Shown here: positions 28,154-37,684 of the stretch, piece after piece
Layout of the letters: every line of letters begins with the position of its first letter
How positions within the stretch are numbered: the stretch's first letter is position 1
DNA from: Niastella vici
GTDB taxonomy: Bacteria > Bacteroidota > Bacteroidia > Chitinophagales > Chitinophagaceae
Direction of reading: 5' to 3'
Assembly (NCBI RefSeq): GCF_002077945.1
Contig: NZ_LVYD01000054.1
Span: forward strand, 111,213 to 175,212
Length of the DNA stretch: 64,000 nt
Program-made: the position numbers and the translations under genes
The notes under the pieces: generated by a model
The model's input: the letters and a program-made list of their open reading frames with translations, nothing else
Told to the model about the DNA's origin: nothing
The model's database searches: none

Positions 28154-28860
28154 TCCCCTGCTTTAATGAGGAGCGCCGATTAAGAAAGGAACCCTTATTG
28201 CAATTGTTGCAAACAGGTGCCAACGTTGCTTTCATTCTTATCAACGATGGCAGTACCGACAATACAAACCTTTTACTCGAAGAAATAAGGAAGGCCTACC
28301 CACAAAACGTTACGGTCATTTCATACGCCCAAAACAGCGGCAAGGCCAATGCCGTACTGAAAGGCATGGAGCATGCACTTACTAAAAACAATTCGGCCTT
28401 TATAGGCTACCTCGATGCCGACCTCTCTACCAGTCTCGATGAGTTTTTAAAGCTGGCAGAAATGGCTGAACAGGAGCAGGCCGATTACGCGTTCGGTTCC
28501 AGGGTTAAGATGCTGAACCATTTTATTTCCAGATCGGCCATCCGGCATATTTGCGGAAGAATATTCACCACCGTTATTGACCTGCGTTACCAGCTCAGTA
28601 TCTATGATACGCAATGCGGCGCCAAATTGTTTACGCCGGAAATAGTAAAAATCATCACCCGTACCCCGTTTAAAACCAGGTGGCTGTTTGATGTTGAAAT
28701 ATTCCTCCGGATCCGCGAGGCGAATATTGCAGCAAGGGGATTGGAAATTCCATTAAAAAAATGGACCGATCCGGGAAATTCGAAGATCTCCTTATTGTCG
28801 TTCCCCAAAATATTCGGCGAATACCTACAACTGGTAAAATATTATAAAGCAACCAAATGA
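28132..28860 (+). CDS. Family 2 glycosyltransferase, dolichyl-phosphate-mannose-synthase-like
   Basis: A 242-residue GT-A-fold enzyme. The nucleotide-binding start ISIIIPCFNEE (residues 4-14), the LINDGSTDN loop (36-44) and the metal-binding DAD (95-97, GYLDADLS) are present, as is the C-terminal QCGAKLFTPEIV / RWLFDVEIFLRI segment typical of DPM1/DPG synthases. No membrane helix is seen, so it is probably a peripheral enzyme that charges a lipid-phosphate with a sugar. It overlaps the methyltransferase before it and the YfhO-like gene after it (ATGA junction), a tight operon. The lipid-linked sugar could feed the downstream GT-C-like protein. Confidence 0.9.
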   Translation: MPKISIIIPCFNEERRLRKEPLLQLLQTGANVAFILINDGSTDNTNLLLEEIRKAYPQNVTVISYAQNSGKANAVLKGMEHALTKNNSAFIGYLDADLSTSLDEFLKLAEMAEQEQADYAFGSRVKMLNHFISRSAIRHICGRIFTTVIDLRYQLSIYDTQCGAKLFTPEIVKIITRTPFKTRWLFDVEIFLRIREANIAARGLEIPLKKWTDPGNSKISLLSFPKIFGEYLQLVKYYKATK

Positions 28861-31091
28861 ATGAACTGAAACCATTCCAATCTGCTTATTCGCGCTCCAC
28901 AACCCTGTTCTCATTGTTGCTCTTACTAACTTTTTGCCTGGTAAGCTACTGGCCGCTGACATTTCATGTCTTTAGCCTCAAAAACGATGCGTTAAATTAC
29001 TTTCTTCCGGTTCGGTACCAGGTTAGCCAAAGCTTTTACAATGGCTATTTCCCGTTCTGGTCGCCCTATTTTAACCTGGGTACTCCGCTGTATGGTGATA
29101 TGCAAAGCGGTGTCTGGAATCCCATAGTGCAACTGTTTTCACTGTTTGGCCCATACACCCTGTATACTTTACAAATTGAAACGCTCTTATATATTTTTAT
29201 CGGTGGCGTAGGCATGTACTTTCTTTTACGGCAGTTTTCCATTCATCCACTGGTGAACCTGTTATGCGCCACTGCCTATATGTTGTGCGGGTTCAACAAC
29301 GACACCTGTCAATATTTAAACTGGACAAGCGGCTCGGCGTTTTTACCATTTGTTTTCCTTTTCTATTTCAGGCTGCTGCAGTCCCCTTCCCTGTATGCCG
29401 CCTGCCTGTTTTCTTTATTTCTATGGTTGTTATTTGTAACTGCTTATCCGGCAGAATTTGTCATTACCGGGTACATGCTCATTGCCATGCTGCTGGTTAA
29501 AACCGCCAGGGTGCAAAAAGAAAACAGGATCCGGTTCATCAAAAAAACAGCCGGGTTTCATGGCATTGCCATCCTACTTTTTATTTGCCTGGCCCTGCCG
29601 GCTATTCTATCCTTTGCCACTTTTTTGCCGCTAACTGAACGGGGAACCGGGGCCAATTTTGAAGATGCCATGAGCAATCCATTGCATCCATTGCTTACCG
29701 TGGCTTATGTTGCCCCGCTGGCTGTTTTCGATGAATCCAGATTTGAGATAACTGATGGCCTTGAACGCAACTCCTATTTTGGACTGATCACCTTTATTTT
29801 CTTTATTTCAGCCCTCATCACCCGGTCAAAAAACAAATTCACGATCTTCTTTAAATATGGCTTTATTCTCTGTTTTATTTTCAGCCTGGGTAAACCAGGG
29901 GTATTAAGAGTGATAGCCTACTACACCCTGCCATTGATGAATGCCTTCCGGCATCCGGCCATGTTTAAACTATACAGCACCTTTTTTGGGGTAATACTGG
30001 CGGCCTTTTATTTGCAGGAACAGGCTCAACAAACAGGTACAGCAAAAAAACACAGCAAGGTATTCCGCATGCTGATTTTTATTATCGCAGGACTGGGCAT
30101 TCTGGGGTTGGTGGGTGACGCAAATATTTACCAGGCAATCCGAATAATTATAAAAGGTCCGTTCAATGGCGATACCCTTGCCAGTGTGCTAAAAACATTT
30201 AAAGCCAGCTTATCATTTTATAACCTGCTGCTGATAAGTATCCTGATACAACTACCATTTCTGTTCTATTTTTACCGTTTTGCGATCAGACGGTTTGAGC
30301 TGAAAAAAATCGTGTACGCCGGAATTTTGAACTGCATGGTGCACGCAACCATATTTACTTTTTTCACGATCGTAAAAAAAGACCGTGCCCAATACGTTCA
30401 GGACATAATTGATACCCATTCACGAAAAGACTACCCCATTCCGTCCCTCACGGCAACGCTACAGCAAAACAGTGCGGATGGAATGACATATTTCAAGGAG
30501 ATCGGCACCCTGAATATGTATAATAAAAAGATCGGCCGGGTCGATTACAGAATTACCCCATCGAACCTGCTGGTGCAAAATAATTTCTGGTTCAACGCCC
30601 CTTTGCGTGAAAGAATTATGCAGTACCCGCTCCTGTATAAACCCGACACCGCCTGTAACCTGAGCGACAAAGCAGCCATGCTTGCACCTGCAACAAAAAA
30701 AATGGTCTTTCTCACTGATTCTGCCAGTATCAATCAAATAAACCACCAGGCAGCAGGCAGCGTTGAACTCTCCATAAATACCTTCACGCCCAACTCTTTT
30801 CATTTTACCTGCACCGCAAAAGACAGCACATTACTGGTTTTATGCCAAAACCGTTATCCCTTGTGGCAGGCCAGCATTGACGGGAAAAAAACACCCATTA
30901 TTACGGCCAACAGCAGTTTTATGGGCATAACCATTCCGGCCGGCACACACACCTTACATGTTGACTTCAGGGCCCGGCACATCCTCATCGCATTTATCGT
31001 TAACCTTGCTACGCTTCTATTCTTATCAATTTTTATAACATTATATATAAAAAAAAGAAGGATGGTCCCTGAGGTCCATCCTTCTGCTTAA
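28857..31091 (+). CDS. YfhO-family multi-pass membrane protein, GT-C-like
   Basis: A 744-residue polytopic membrane protein. Residues 1 to about 500 contain roughly a dozen hydrophobic helices, with an early acidic motif after the first (SLKNDALNYFLPVRY), typical of GT-C transferases that use lipid-phosphate sugars. The segment PFWSPYFNLGTPLYGDMQSGVWNP is a YfhO-family signature. A soluble beta-rich domain (about 510-700) and a last membrane helix follow, ending in basic KKRRM. Its start overlaps the GT2 stop by 4 bp. The GT2 enzyme may supply the lipid-linked sugar it transfers outside the membrane. The last 35 bp of the gene also form the terminator of the opposite gene. Confidence 0.85.
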   Translation: MNELKPFQSAYSRSTTLFSLLLLLTFCLVSYWPLTFHVFSLKNDALNYFLPVRYQVSQSFYNGYFPFWSPYFNLGTPLYGDMQSGVWNPIVQLFSLFGPYTLYTLQIETLLYIFIGGVGMYFLLRQFSIHPLVNLLCATAYMLCGFNNDTCQYLNWTSGSAFLPFVFLFYFRLLQSPSLYAACLFSLFLWLLFVTAYPAEFVITGYMLIAMLLVKTARVQKENRIRFIKKTAGFHGIAILLFICLALPAILSFATFLPLTERGTGANFEDAMSNPLHPLLTVAYVAPLAVFDESRFEITDGLERNSYFGLITFIFFISALITRSKNKFTIFFKYGFILCFIFSLGKPGVLRVIAYYTLPLMNAFRHPAMFKLYSTFFGVILAAFYLQEQAQQTGTAKKHSKVFRMLIFIIAGLGILGLVGDANIYQAIRIIIKGPFNGDTLASVLKTFKASLSFYNLLLISILIQLPFLFYFYRFAIRRFELKKIVYAGILNCMVHATIFTFFTIVKKDRAQYVQDIIDTHSRKDYPIPSLTATLQQNSADGMTYFKEIGTLNMYNKKIGRVDYRITPSNLLVQNNFWFNAPLRERIMQYPLLYKPDTACNLSDKAAMLAPATKKMVFLTDSASINQINHQAAGSVELSINTFTPNSFHFTCTAKDSTLLVLCQNRYPLWQASIDGKKTPIITANSSFMGITIPAGTHTLHVDFRARHILIAFIVNLATLLFLSIFITLYIKKRRMVPEVHPSA
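31047..31085 (-). terminator. Terminator of porV2-porU2 inside the YfhO gene
   Basis: A perfect 10-bp stem (AGAAGGATGG / CCATCCTTCT, 10-nt loop) is followed on the minus strand by a T8 run and lies 26 bp past the porU2 stop. It is entirely within the coding sequence of the convergent YfhO-like gene. Confidence 0.8.
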
Positions 31092-31110
31092 TATTATAAT
31101 CTTTAACTAC

Positions 31111-34100
31111 CTATCGCATCAAATACATTTTACCGTACCCGTTATTAAAGTACTTGTCTGTATTATCGCTTGCGGCCTTATACTTGTCCATTGTTTTACC
31201 GTTCATCGAAGTAATGATCCGGTACAGGTAAACGCCATTAGCCAGTTTATCGCCATACTGATCGGTTCCATCCCACTTGAACTCGGTTATGTTTCTACCA
31301 ATGTGTAATGGTCCCAGCTCATTCATAGTTATCTCGCGCACAATTTTACCGGTTACTGTCAACACCTGTATCCTGATATTCTGCGGCATTTCACTACCTG
31401 TAATAGTAAATACGAACGCAGTTGATGTGCTGAAGGGGTTCGGATAGTTCAGTACATTCGAGATCATCGGTTTGGAAATTACCGTGAAAGCAATCCGGTA
31501 AGCGATATCCGATGCCTTATTACCGCTTTTATCTTTTCCTTTAACGATCAGCTCGTACACATCGCCTTCAGGATTGATCTGCCCCATAAATTGCGGCGTA
31601 AATTCAACGGTAGCCGTATTATTTGCACCACTGGTAGCCGGGATAAAACGTAAGGTATCATTATCAAAACTATAGGTGCGCAGGGTACCATCGGGATATT
31701 TCACCTGCACATTGGCCAGTGAGGTATCATTTAGTAATAGGTAATTCTGTTCATCCTTCAACTTGATCTCAATATGTGGTTTGGCCGAAACAATATCCCT
31801 GTTCAAAATGTGCACCCCGTCAAACGTAACATCCAGCAACGGACTTTTATTATCCGGATACACATAGAAGTTCTTATAGATAAAATTATTAAAGAGATAC
31901 TGTTCTTTCTGATCGTTGTCTGGATTTACATTAACAAACAGCAAATTGTTGCCACCATAACTGGTCGTATTAAAGTCGAGCCTCACAATAATGGTATCCC
32001 CAACAATAAGCGGTTTTTGCTTACGTACGAACAGGGTATGTGCCACATTATTCTGATCAGTTACGATAGCTTTCACCTTAACGCTGTCGAACGGTGTTTT
32101 GCTCACATTTTTGAATGCGATGCCAAATGAGGCCGTTTCGCCCATGGCAAAAGTGTCTTTCATTTGAGTCAGGAACAAATTGGCTGCCATGCTTCCTTCA
32201 GGCACCGGTTCATAATAAATGCGCCATGACTTCAGCTGATAGGGCGTTAGCGCAACAGAATCTATATTCCGCATCCGCAACTTCATATAAGGATACTGAA
32301 CCGGATCAACAGAGGAAACATCAAGATTATGGGTGTTCCTGTCGAGCGTATACAATACGGTTTCAGTATTAGTACCTGAGATCCCGATCACATCCACTGA
32401 AGGATTATCAGGTGACGGATTTTCCAACGACACTCCATTCCAGATAACCTGTTTCCATGCATGGGCCGGACCAAAAACCGGCGAGGTAATATAACCGATG
32501 GTATCAGGGGTTATACAATTTGCCTGCATGGTAGTTATATCATTAACCCCATTGGTAAATTTATATATAGGCGTGAAATTAATATTATCATTCTTTTTAT
32601 ACATGAAGATCCAGTTCCTTGACCTGTTGAATGAGTCAATTGCAGTAAATCCATACTTCATGAAGCTGTGATAAATTGAATTATAGGTGCCATAATACGC
32701 AGTGTCTCTTTGCCAGTCTGCAGCAAAAGACTGCGGGAAGCTCACAGGCGAAAACTGGGTTGAATCGAGCGCTGCCGAGCGGGCTACAACAAAATAACCG
32801 TTCGGGATCACGTTTTCCATAAAATTCCTCATTTTAGCCCGCCATGCCGTATCGGTATACCTGAACTCAAAATTATATTCCCGGCCGGTTGAACAATTAT
32901 TCCAGCTTCCATATTGCCCGGCCCCGGTAACAGGGTCATAATTATTTTTCCATGGTTTGAAGGAAACCGGATCAAAAACCAGGAATGCTATAGAGGAGAA
33001 TGCACAGAAATTATGCGCCACCATATTACCATTTACATCTATCTCCACCTGATTTTCATAAGTAGCGCTTCTACCCCATGTACCTGTAGTAATAAATATA
33101 TTACTTGACCGCGTACCAAATTTCCACTGTCTCGAAGCACTGTCAAGCGAAACCCTTTCTGCAGTGGAGTTCAGGTGCTGAAAGTGATGGTCCTGGGCAA
33201 AGCCATCAATAGTACCTTTCATGTACATAAAAGAAGAAGTAACCCATTGGTAAGTACCACCTGCGTCGGGTTTTACCGCTATGCGCCAGTAATAAACGGT
33301 ACTGTCGGCGTAAGTAATTCCCGGATTAAATTCCAATATTCCACCCGGTCCATTAATGGTCTTTGTGATCTTGATGGAAGAATTAAATAATCCCGTGGTA
33401 TCCAATTCAAAAATATAGTCACGCGCCGCACTGAACGGATTGGCCGTTGAAGCAATTAAAGTTTGGGTTGGATTGTTGATAATTGCATACATGTATGGAT
33501 ATACAGGGCGGGCCTCATTTTCATAGATATAAAAATCTTTGGTCACTGAATTATTCGACTCGCTTACTTCATCAACAACGTTATCGGCATCAATTGTTGC
33601 AATAATTTTATTCAAACCCTTGTCATGGCTTGTAACAATGGGAACATCGAGCGTAATAGAATCAGCGTACTGAATGCCGCGGATCTTTTGGCGGTAAAGA
33701 ATGGCGGTGCTGTTATCGGGATATACCTGTTTTACCTCAAACACAATTGAATCTTTGGGCGACCGGCCAAGGTTCACTGCTTTTACTTTCACCGTAAATT
33801 TCGTTTCAGCAACGGAAATAAAGGGCGGGTTTATTAGAACTGTTTGATCCTCTATCACATAATCGGGCTTGGGCTGCACATTGAACTTCACCGCAGGATC
33901 GCCATGCAGGGTTATTTGCTCGGCATGCGTACGCGAATAATAATCGTAGGTACCGGTAGCCTTTTGCATTTCGGCCAAAGCGTCCTTTAAAGTTTCACCC
34001 AGTGATTTATTATAATCCTGATGTCCCATAAGGTTGTACAACCCGGTCAAATACAGGTTCAGGTAGTTCACGATACCGAAGTGCGTACTGGCCACAAAAC

Positions 34101-36216
34101 CAATAGCCCCGTGTTGTTTGGCCAATGTAAACTTTTCAGACAGGGTTTCATTCACCTGCAAACGTTGCGTATAAAAAGTGAAGAAATCACCGGCCTTACA
34201 ACCGTTCACAAAGAAAACCGGGTATTTACCCTGGTTATTATAGTTATAGGGATCATCAATATTAAACTCAAGTATGGTGGCTGATGAGTGGCCAAAATAG
34301 GTAAGGAAACTGATCCCTGATGCAAACAGGTTCGATACTTTCTCTGGCGAAACCGCTTCAACCGGGTTAGTGGAGGTTTTACAGAACACATTTACATGGG
34401 CGCCATACATGGTATCTTCAATCATTGTTTGATACACCTCCATGTAATTACACAACACCGTACCCAGGTAAGCATCGCTGGTGCCCGTAATGTGCATCAC
34501 ATTTTTCATCCATTCACGGCCGGCCAGGGTATTGGGAGCGGTTTGTTGCGCCAGTTCATATTCTTTCACTTTTTCTAGGTAGTCTTCTACTTCCTTTCCT
34601 ACAACAACCGATAAACGGCCAATGGGCGTAGCAGCCACCGGATAGGTAAGGTCTTTCGCACTTAAGAGGTTATCTGAGCCAGGCCAGCCAAAGGTGGGCA
34701 CCAGGTTCAGGCGGTCGGCCAAATTATTCCCAGCCCTGTCGTATCGCTGATAATCCGAATAGTTCACCCCGCGTCCTATCAGGAATACATTTTTTATAGG
34801 TGCGCTAAAACTATCCCGGGCATAACGTATAAAGTTGCGGATCGACAATGGATGTCTTTTTATACCATAAGCAAACTGGTCTTCCAACTCATCCATATCA
34901 GCAACAATAGGCTTAAAGCTGCCACCGGCGGTTGAGGCACGGTAGTTTTTGTAATCCTGCACCGGATTGTTTCCGGATGTACCGGTATACAGGATAGAAT
35001 TACTGATAATCAGGTAATCGCCCTGGTTAGCAGCCAGCCTGTAATTGGTAAATGTGCGGGTTGTTAACGCGGTTACTGTATTGATGTTGCCGGCGTCTTC
35101 GCTTACCAGCACCAGTTGCCGGTCGGTAGCCGTGCCCGGCAGCGCAAATTTTACTTTACCCATTGTTGAAATATCACCTGCATATCTTTCGCGGTTGGCA
35201 AAATCATACAATACAGGAACTGCACTGCCATTATTAAAGTTGGTGATCTCTAAATAATAGCCACCGCTTTTGGCCGGTAACACAAATTTAAAATTCGTGG
35301 TTCCGTTAAAATCGAATGTGCGCGGATAGCTGAGCTCAAAGAACGATACCTCCATGCGATCGTTCGAATTGGCAGAAGTATTGATGAACTGAACCGATGC
35401 GGAACCTGAACTAATGGAGCTTCTGCTTACGGGTGCTGTGGTAACCAGGTCGTTAAAATAATCCATCACCGTATCTTTCACCTGCACCGCATTTACCCCT
35501 ACTCTTATATTCCGGGTATTTACGGCATTTCCTACTGCACCAAATTTCAGTACCCCATCGGGCCCACTGGCCGCCACATTAAGGTTCCCCAGGGTTGTAG
35601 TGATCGGACTTGAAGGGTATATATCACCGCTGGCAAAAAACTCGCCCTGATCATAAGAAGAAGAATATACATATTGCCCTACATAGGCGGCAAAACCCGG
35701 GTTGGGCACTGCCTGGGCATAATAATTACCAACCGTATGCATAAAATATGGCTCAACCGGCAATGCATTGCCAGCTACATTATTATAGACATCGGTATAC
35801 CGGTAACCGGCCTGGTTGGTATTTACGCTTAAAAAATATACCGCAGTATCTGACAGTAAACTGAGTTTGGTGGTGTGTTGATAGGCGGGGTTCCGGTACA
35901 GGGCGTTATCGGGCTTGCCATCATTGGCCTCACCCCAGAATTCCAGGTATCCGTTCGCTGGTAAAGCCCCGCTGGAGACCGATGGGAAGAACGGCACCTT
36001 CTCACCATTACGCCAAAGCTCAAAATTTTGAACAGCCGTATTGCCTATACCGTAGGCATCGAGCAGGGATTTGGGAATGCGGAAGAGGCCGCCGTCTTTA
36101 TTGGCTATCTTGAACTTATAATACGTTTGACCTTGCTTTATCCACTCATTGTTGTATTGCTGGGCAGAAGCAGCAAAACCTGCCACCAGCAGCAACAGGG
36201 TAAAAATCTTCCTCAT
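31111..36216 (-). CDS. porU2: Putative type IX secretion sortase PorU2, C25 peptidase
   Basis: A 1701-residue secreted protein. The ATG at 36214-36216 yields a clean signal peptide (MRKIFTLLLLVAGFAASAQ). The gingipain-type C25 peptidase domain spans about 400-780 with the catalytic His in FLTYFGHSS (His643) and Cys in FFVNGCKAG (Cys673). Beta-sandwich/CARDB-like repeats follow (VKVKAVNLGRSPKDSIVFEV; IDADNVVDEVSESNNSV; a second at about 1360-1450). The C-terminus has an FlgD-like Ig fold (NYPNPFSTSTAFVFTITG, GDKLANGVYLYRI). It is much longer than classical PorU. Pairing with the PorV-like gene just upstream suggests a dedicated cell-surface attachment or processing module, an inference. Confidence 0.85.
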   Translation of the reverse strand: MRKIFTLLLLVAGFAASAQQYNNEWIKQGQTYYKFKIANKDGGLFRIPKSLLDAYGIGNTAVQNFELWRNGEKVPFFPSVSSGALPANGYLEFWGEANDGKPDNALYRNPAYQHTTKLSLLSDTAVYFLSVNTNQAGYRYTDVYNNVAGNALPVEPYFMHTVGNYYAQAVPNPGFAAYVGQYVYSSSYDQGEFFASGDIYPSSPITTTLGNLNVAASGPDGVLKFGAVGNAVNTRNIRVGVNAVQVKDTVMDYFNDLVTTAPVSRSSISSGSASVQFINTSANSNDRMEVSFFELSYPRTFDFNGTTNFKFVLPAKSGGYYLEITNFNNGSAVPVLYDFANRERYAGDISTMGKVKFALPGTATDRQLVLVSEDAGNINTVTALTTRTFTNYRLAANQGDYLIISNSILYTGTSGNNPVQDYKNYRASTAGGSFKPIVADMDELEDQFAYGIKRHPLSIRNFIRYARDSFSAPIKNVFLIGRGVNYSDYQRYDRAGNNLADRLNLVPTFGWPGSDNLLSAKDLTYPVAATPIGRLSVVVGKEVEDYLEKVKEYELAQQTAPNTLAGREWMKNVMHITGTSDAYLGTVLCNYMEVYQTMIEDTMYGAHVNVFCKTSTNPVEAVSPEKVSNLFASGISFLTYFGHSSATILEFNIDDPYNYNNQGKYPVFFVNGCKAGDFFTFYTQRLQVNETLSEKFTLAKQHGAIGFVASTHFGIVNYLNLYLTGLYNLMGHQDYNKSLGETLKDALAEMQKATGTYDYYSRTHAEQITLHGDPAVKFNVQPKPDYVIEDQTVLINPPFISVAETKFTVKVKAVNLGRSPKDSIVFEVKQVYPDNSTAILYRQKIRGIQYADSITLDVPIVTSHDKGLNKIIATIDADNVVDEVSESNNSVTKDFYIYENEARPVYPYMYAIINNPTQTLIASTANPFSAARDYIFELDTTGLFNSSIKITKTINGPGGILEFNPGITYADSTVYYWRIAVKPDAGGTYQWVTSSFMYMKGTIDGFAQDHHFQHLNSTAERVSLDSASRQWKFGTRSSNIFITTGTWGRSATYENQVEIDVNGNMVAHNFCAFSSIAFLVFDPVSFKPWKNNYDPVTGAGQYGSWNNCSTGREYNFEFRYTDTAWRAKMRNFMENVIPNGYFVVARSAALDSTQFSPVSFPQSFAADWQRDTAYYGTYNSIYHSFMKYGFTAIDSFNRSRNWIFMYKKNDNINFTPIYKFTNGVNDITTMQANCITPDTIGYITSPVFGPAHAWKQVIWNGVSLENPSPDNPSVDVIGISGTNTETVLYTLDRNTHNLDVSSVDPVQYPYMKLRMRNIDSVALTPYQLKSWRIYYEPVPEGSMAANLFLTQMKDTFAMGETASFGIAFKNVSKTPFDSVKVKAIVTDQNNVAHTLFVRKQKPLIVGDTIIVRLDFNTTSYGGNNLLFVNVNPDNDQKEQYLFNNFIYKNFYVYPDNKSPLLDVTFDGVHILNRDIVSAKPHIEIKLKDEQNYLLLNDTSLANVQVKYPDGTLRTYSFDNDTLRFIPATSGANNTATVEFTPQFMGQINPEGDVYELIVKGKDKSGNKASDIAYRIAFTVISKPMISNVLNYPNPFSTSTAFVFTITGSEMPQNIRIQVLTVTGKIVREITMNELGPLHIGRNITEFKWDGTDQYGDKLANGVYLYRIITSMNGKTMDKYKAASDNTDKYFNNGYGKMYLMR

Positions 36217-36250
36217 AATTAACATGTTTCAGATTCCTATCAATAGGGGT

Positions 36251-37360
36251 TTATTTTTTATTACCCTTTTTCACCAGATCCACTCTTAATGAAAACACAT
36301 GGGTATATAACGGATTCGATTGATTGGCGAGGTTAGTAAACGCATAATCGATCAGCACATTCGATAACCTGAACCCCGCGCCCACTGCTGGTTGATAGAT
36401 CCACACTTTTTTAGTGTTGGTGATATCATTATCGTCGAGGGCCCGTTGAAAATTATTGATACCGCCCCGTACAAAAAACACATTCTTCCAGGAAGCTTCG
36501 AGCCCCAGCTTGGGGTCAACGCTTACCACACTGGAGCTGATCACGGTATTGCGGCGGCCATCGAACGTAAGGTCAAGATTGGCCTCGGCCATCAGGTTCA
36601 GGTTCTTGTTCAGCCTGAATATATAATCGCCACCCACTATCAGCTTGGGGGCGGTAAGCTCGGTTGATTTACTGGGGATATCATTACCGGTGTAGTAAAA
36701 CACTTCACGCATTTTCTCGCTTAAACTGTACGACCAGGCATTGAAGGTAGTAGTTACATCGCGGGCCATTATGCCGATCTTCCATTTGTTGTTGACGATC
36801 TGCACACCGGCATCAAAACCAAAACCCCAGGCGGTGGCCATGTCACCGGCCTTGCGGTGAATGATCTTGGCATTCACCCCGGCGCTTATTTTACTTTTAC
36901 CGGTTGTTTTTATGGGTTGGGCCAGTGAGAACAGGAATGCATAATCGGCCGAAGAAAAGGTTTTGATATTACTGAAGTTGATGGATCCGTCGGCTTCTAC
37001 CAGGAAAACCGTATTGGGAATATCATCTACGGCAAACCGTAATAACGACAGGCCTAACACCCGTTTATTATCTTTTAAGGGAATGGCTAAGCTGCCATAG
37101 TCGTATTTACCGATACCTGCAAAGTATTCGGCATGCATTAAATTAAGCTGGGGAGCATCCTTTACGTTTACCAGTCCCGCAGGGTTCCAGTAACCGGCCG
37201 TTCCATCACTGACAGAAGCCACCTGGGCGCTGGCCATTGCCAGGCCGCGGGCTCCCGCCCCTATATTCAAAAATTCATTAGAATATTTACGGAACTGCGC
37301 ATAGGAAAATTGCTGTACCATTAACACAACCAGGGTAACGTAAAAACGGGTCCTTTTCAT
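36251..37360 (-). CDS. porV2: Putative type IX secretion outer membrane protein PorV2
   Basis: A 369-residue outer-membrane barrel of the PorV/FadL-like group. The ATG at 37358-37360 gives a signal peptide (MKRTRFYVTLVVLMVQQFSYAQ); the frame runs eight codons further to a TTG. The mature N-terminus (YSNEFLNIGAGARGLAMASA) with YWNPAGLVN is the family signature, and the rest is alternating beta-strands with a terminal strand (THVFSLRVDLVKKG). In type IX systems PorV shuttles cargo from the translocon to the PorU sortase. It lies 34 bp upstream of porU2 and is co-transcribed with it. Confidence 0.85.
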   Translation of the reverse strand: MKRTRFYVTLVVLMVQQFSYAQFRKYSNEFLNIGAGARGLAMASAQVASVSDGTAGYWNPAGLVNVKDAPQLNLMHAEYFAGIGKYDYGSLAIPLKDNKRVLGLSLLRFAVDDIPNTVFLVEADGSINFSNIKTFSSADYAFLFSLAQPIKTTGKSKISAGVNAKIIHRKAGDMATAWGFGFDAGVQIVNNKWKIGIMARDVTTTFNAWSYSLSEKMREVFYYTGNDIPSKSTELTAPKLIVGGDYIFRLNKNLNLMAEANLDLTFDGRRNTVISSSVVSVDPKLGLEASWKNVFFVRGGINNFQRALDDNDITNTKKVWIYQPAVGAGFRLSNVLIDYAFTNLANQSNPLYTHVFSLRVDLVKKGNKK

Positions 37361-37607
37361 GAATCCAATTTTCGAAATAAGCAACTTGTTGATTAGACTA
37401 TTTCTTTAGGATATTGGCTGCACCCGTTGGCAAAGCGAGCTTAACTTATATTGAAAATGAAGCCTTTTTTATCAGGTCGGGGCCAACAGCTCCAAACGTT
37501 TTTACAATTAAAATATTGCATTTTAGGGGCAAACTTGCGGCATTCCTTACATTTGCATAATTCATTGATTTACTACATACAAATAGGTATTGAAGAATAG
37601 GTAAATC

Positions 37608-37637
37608 ATGTAAGGCCCAGCAAATGTAATACGTTTG
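37608..37637 (+). promoter_or_regulatory. Candidate tyrS promoter
   Basis: TACGTTTG (37630-37637) matches TAnnTTTG and lies about 48 bp before the tyrS ATG; the -33 position reads ATG and not TTG. A second TAnnTTTG match (TACATTTG, 37548-37555) lies upstream. The remaining 37361-37684 gap has no supported gene. Confidence 0.4.
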
Positions 37638-37684
37638 TGCGGTGAATCATAATCCATTTATTACTCGTTTAATGTCAATATAAT

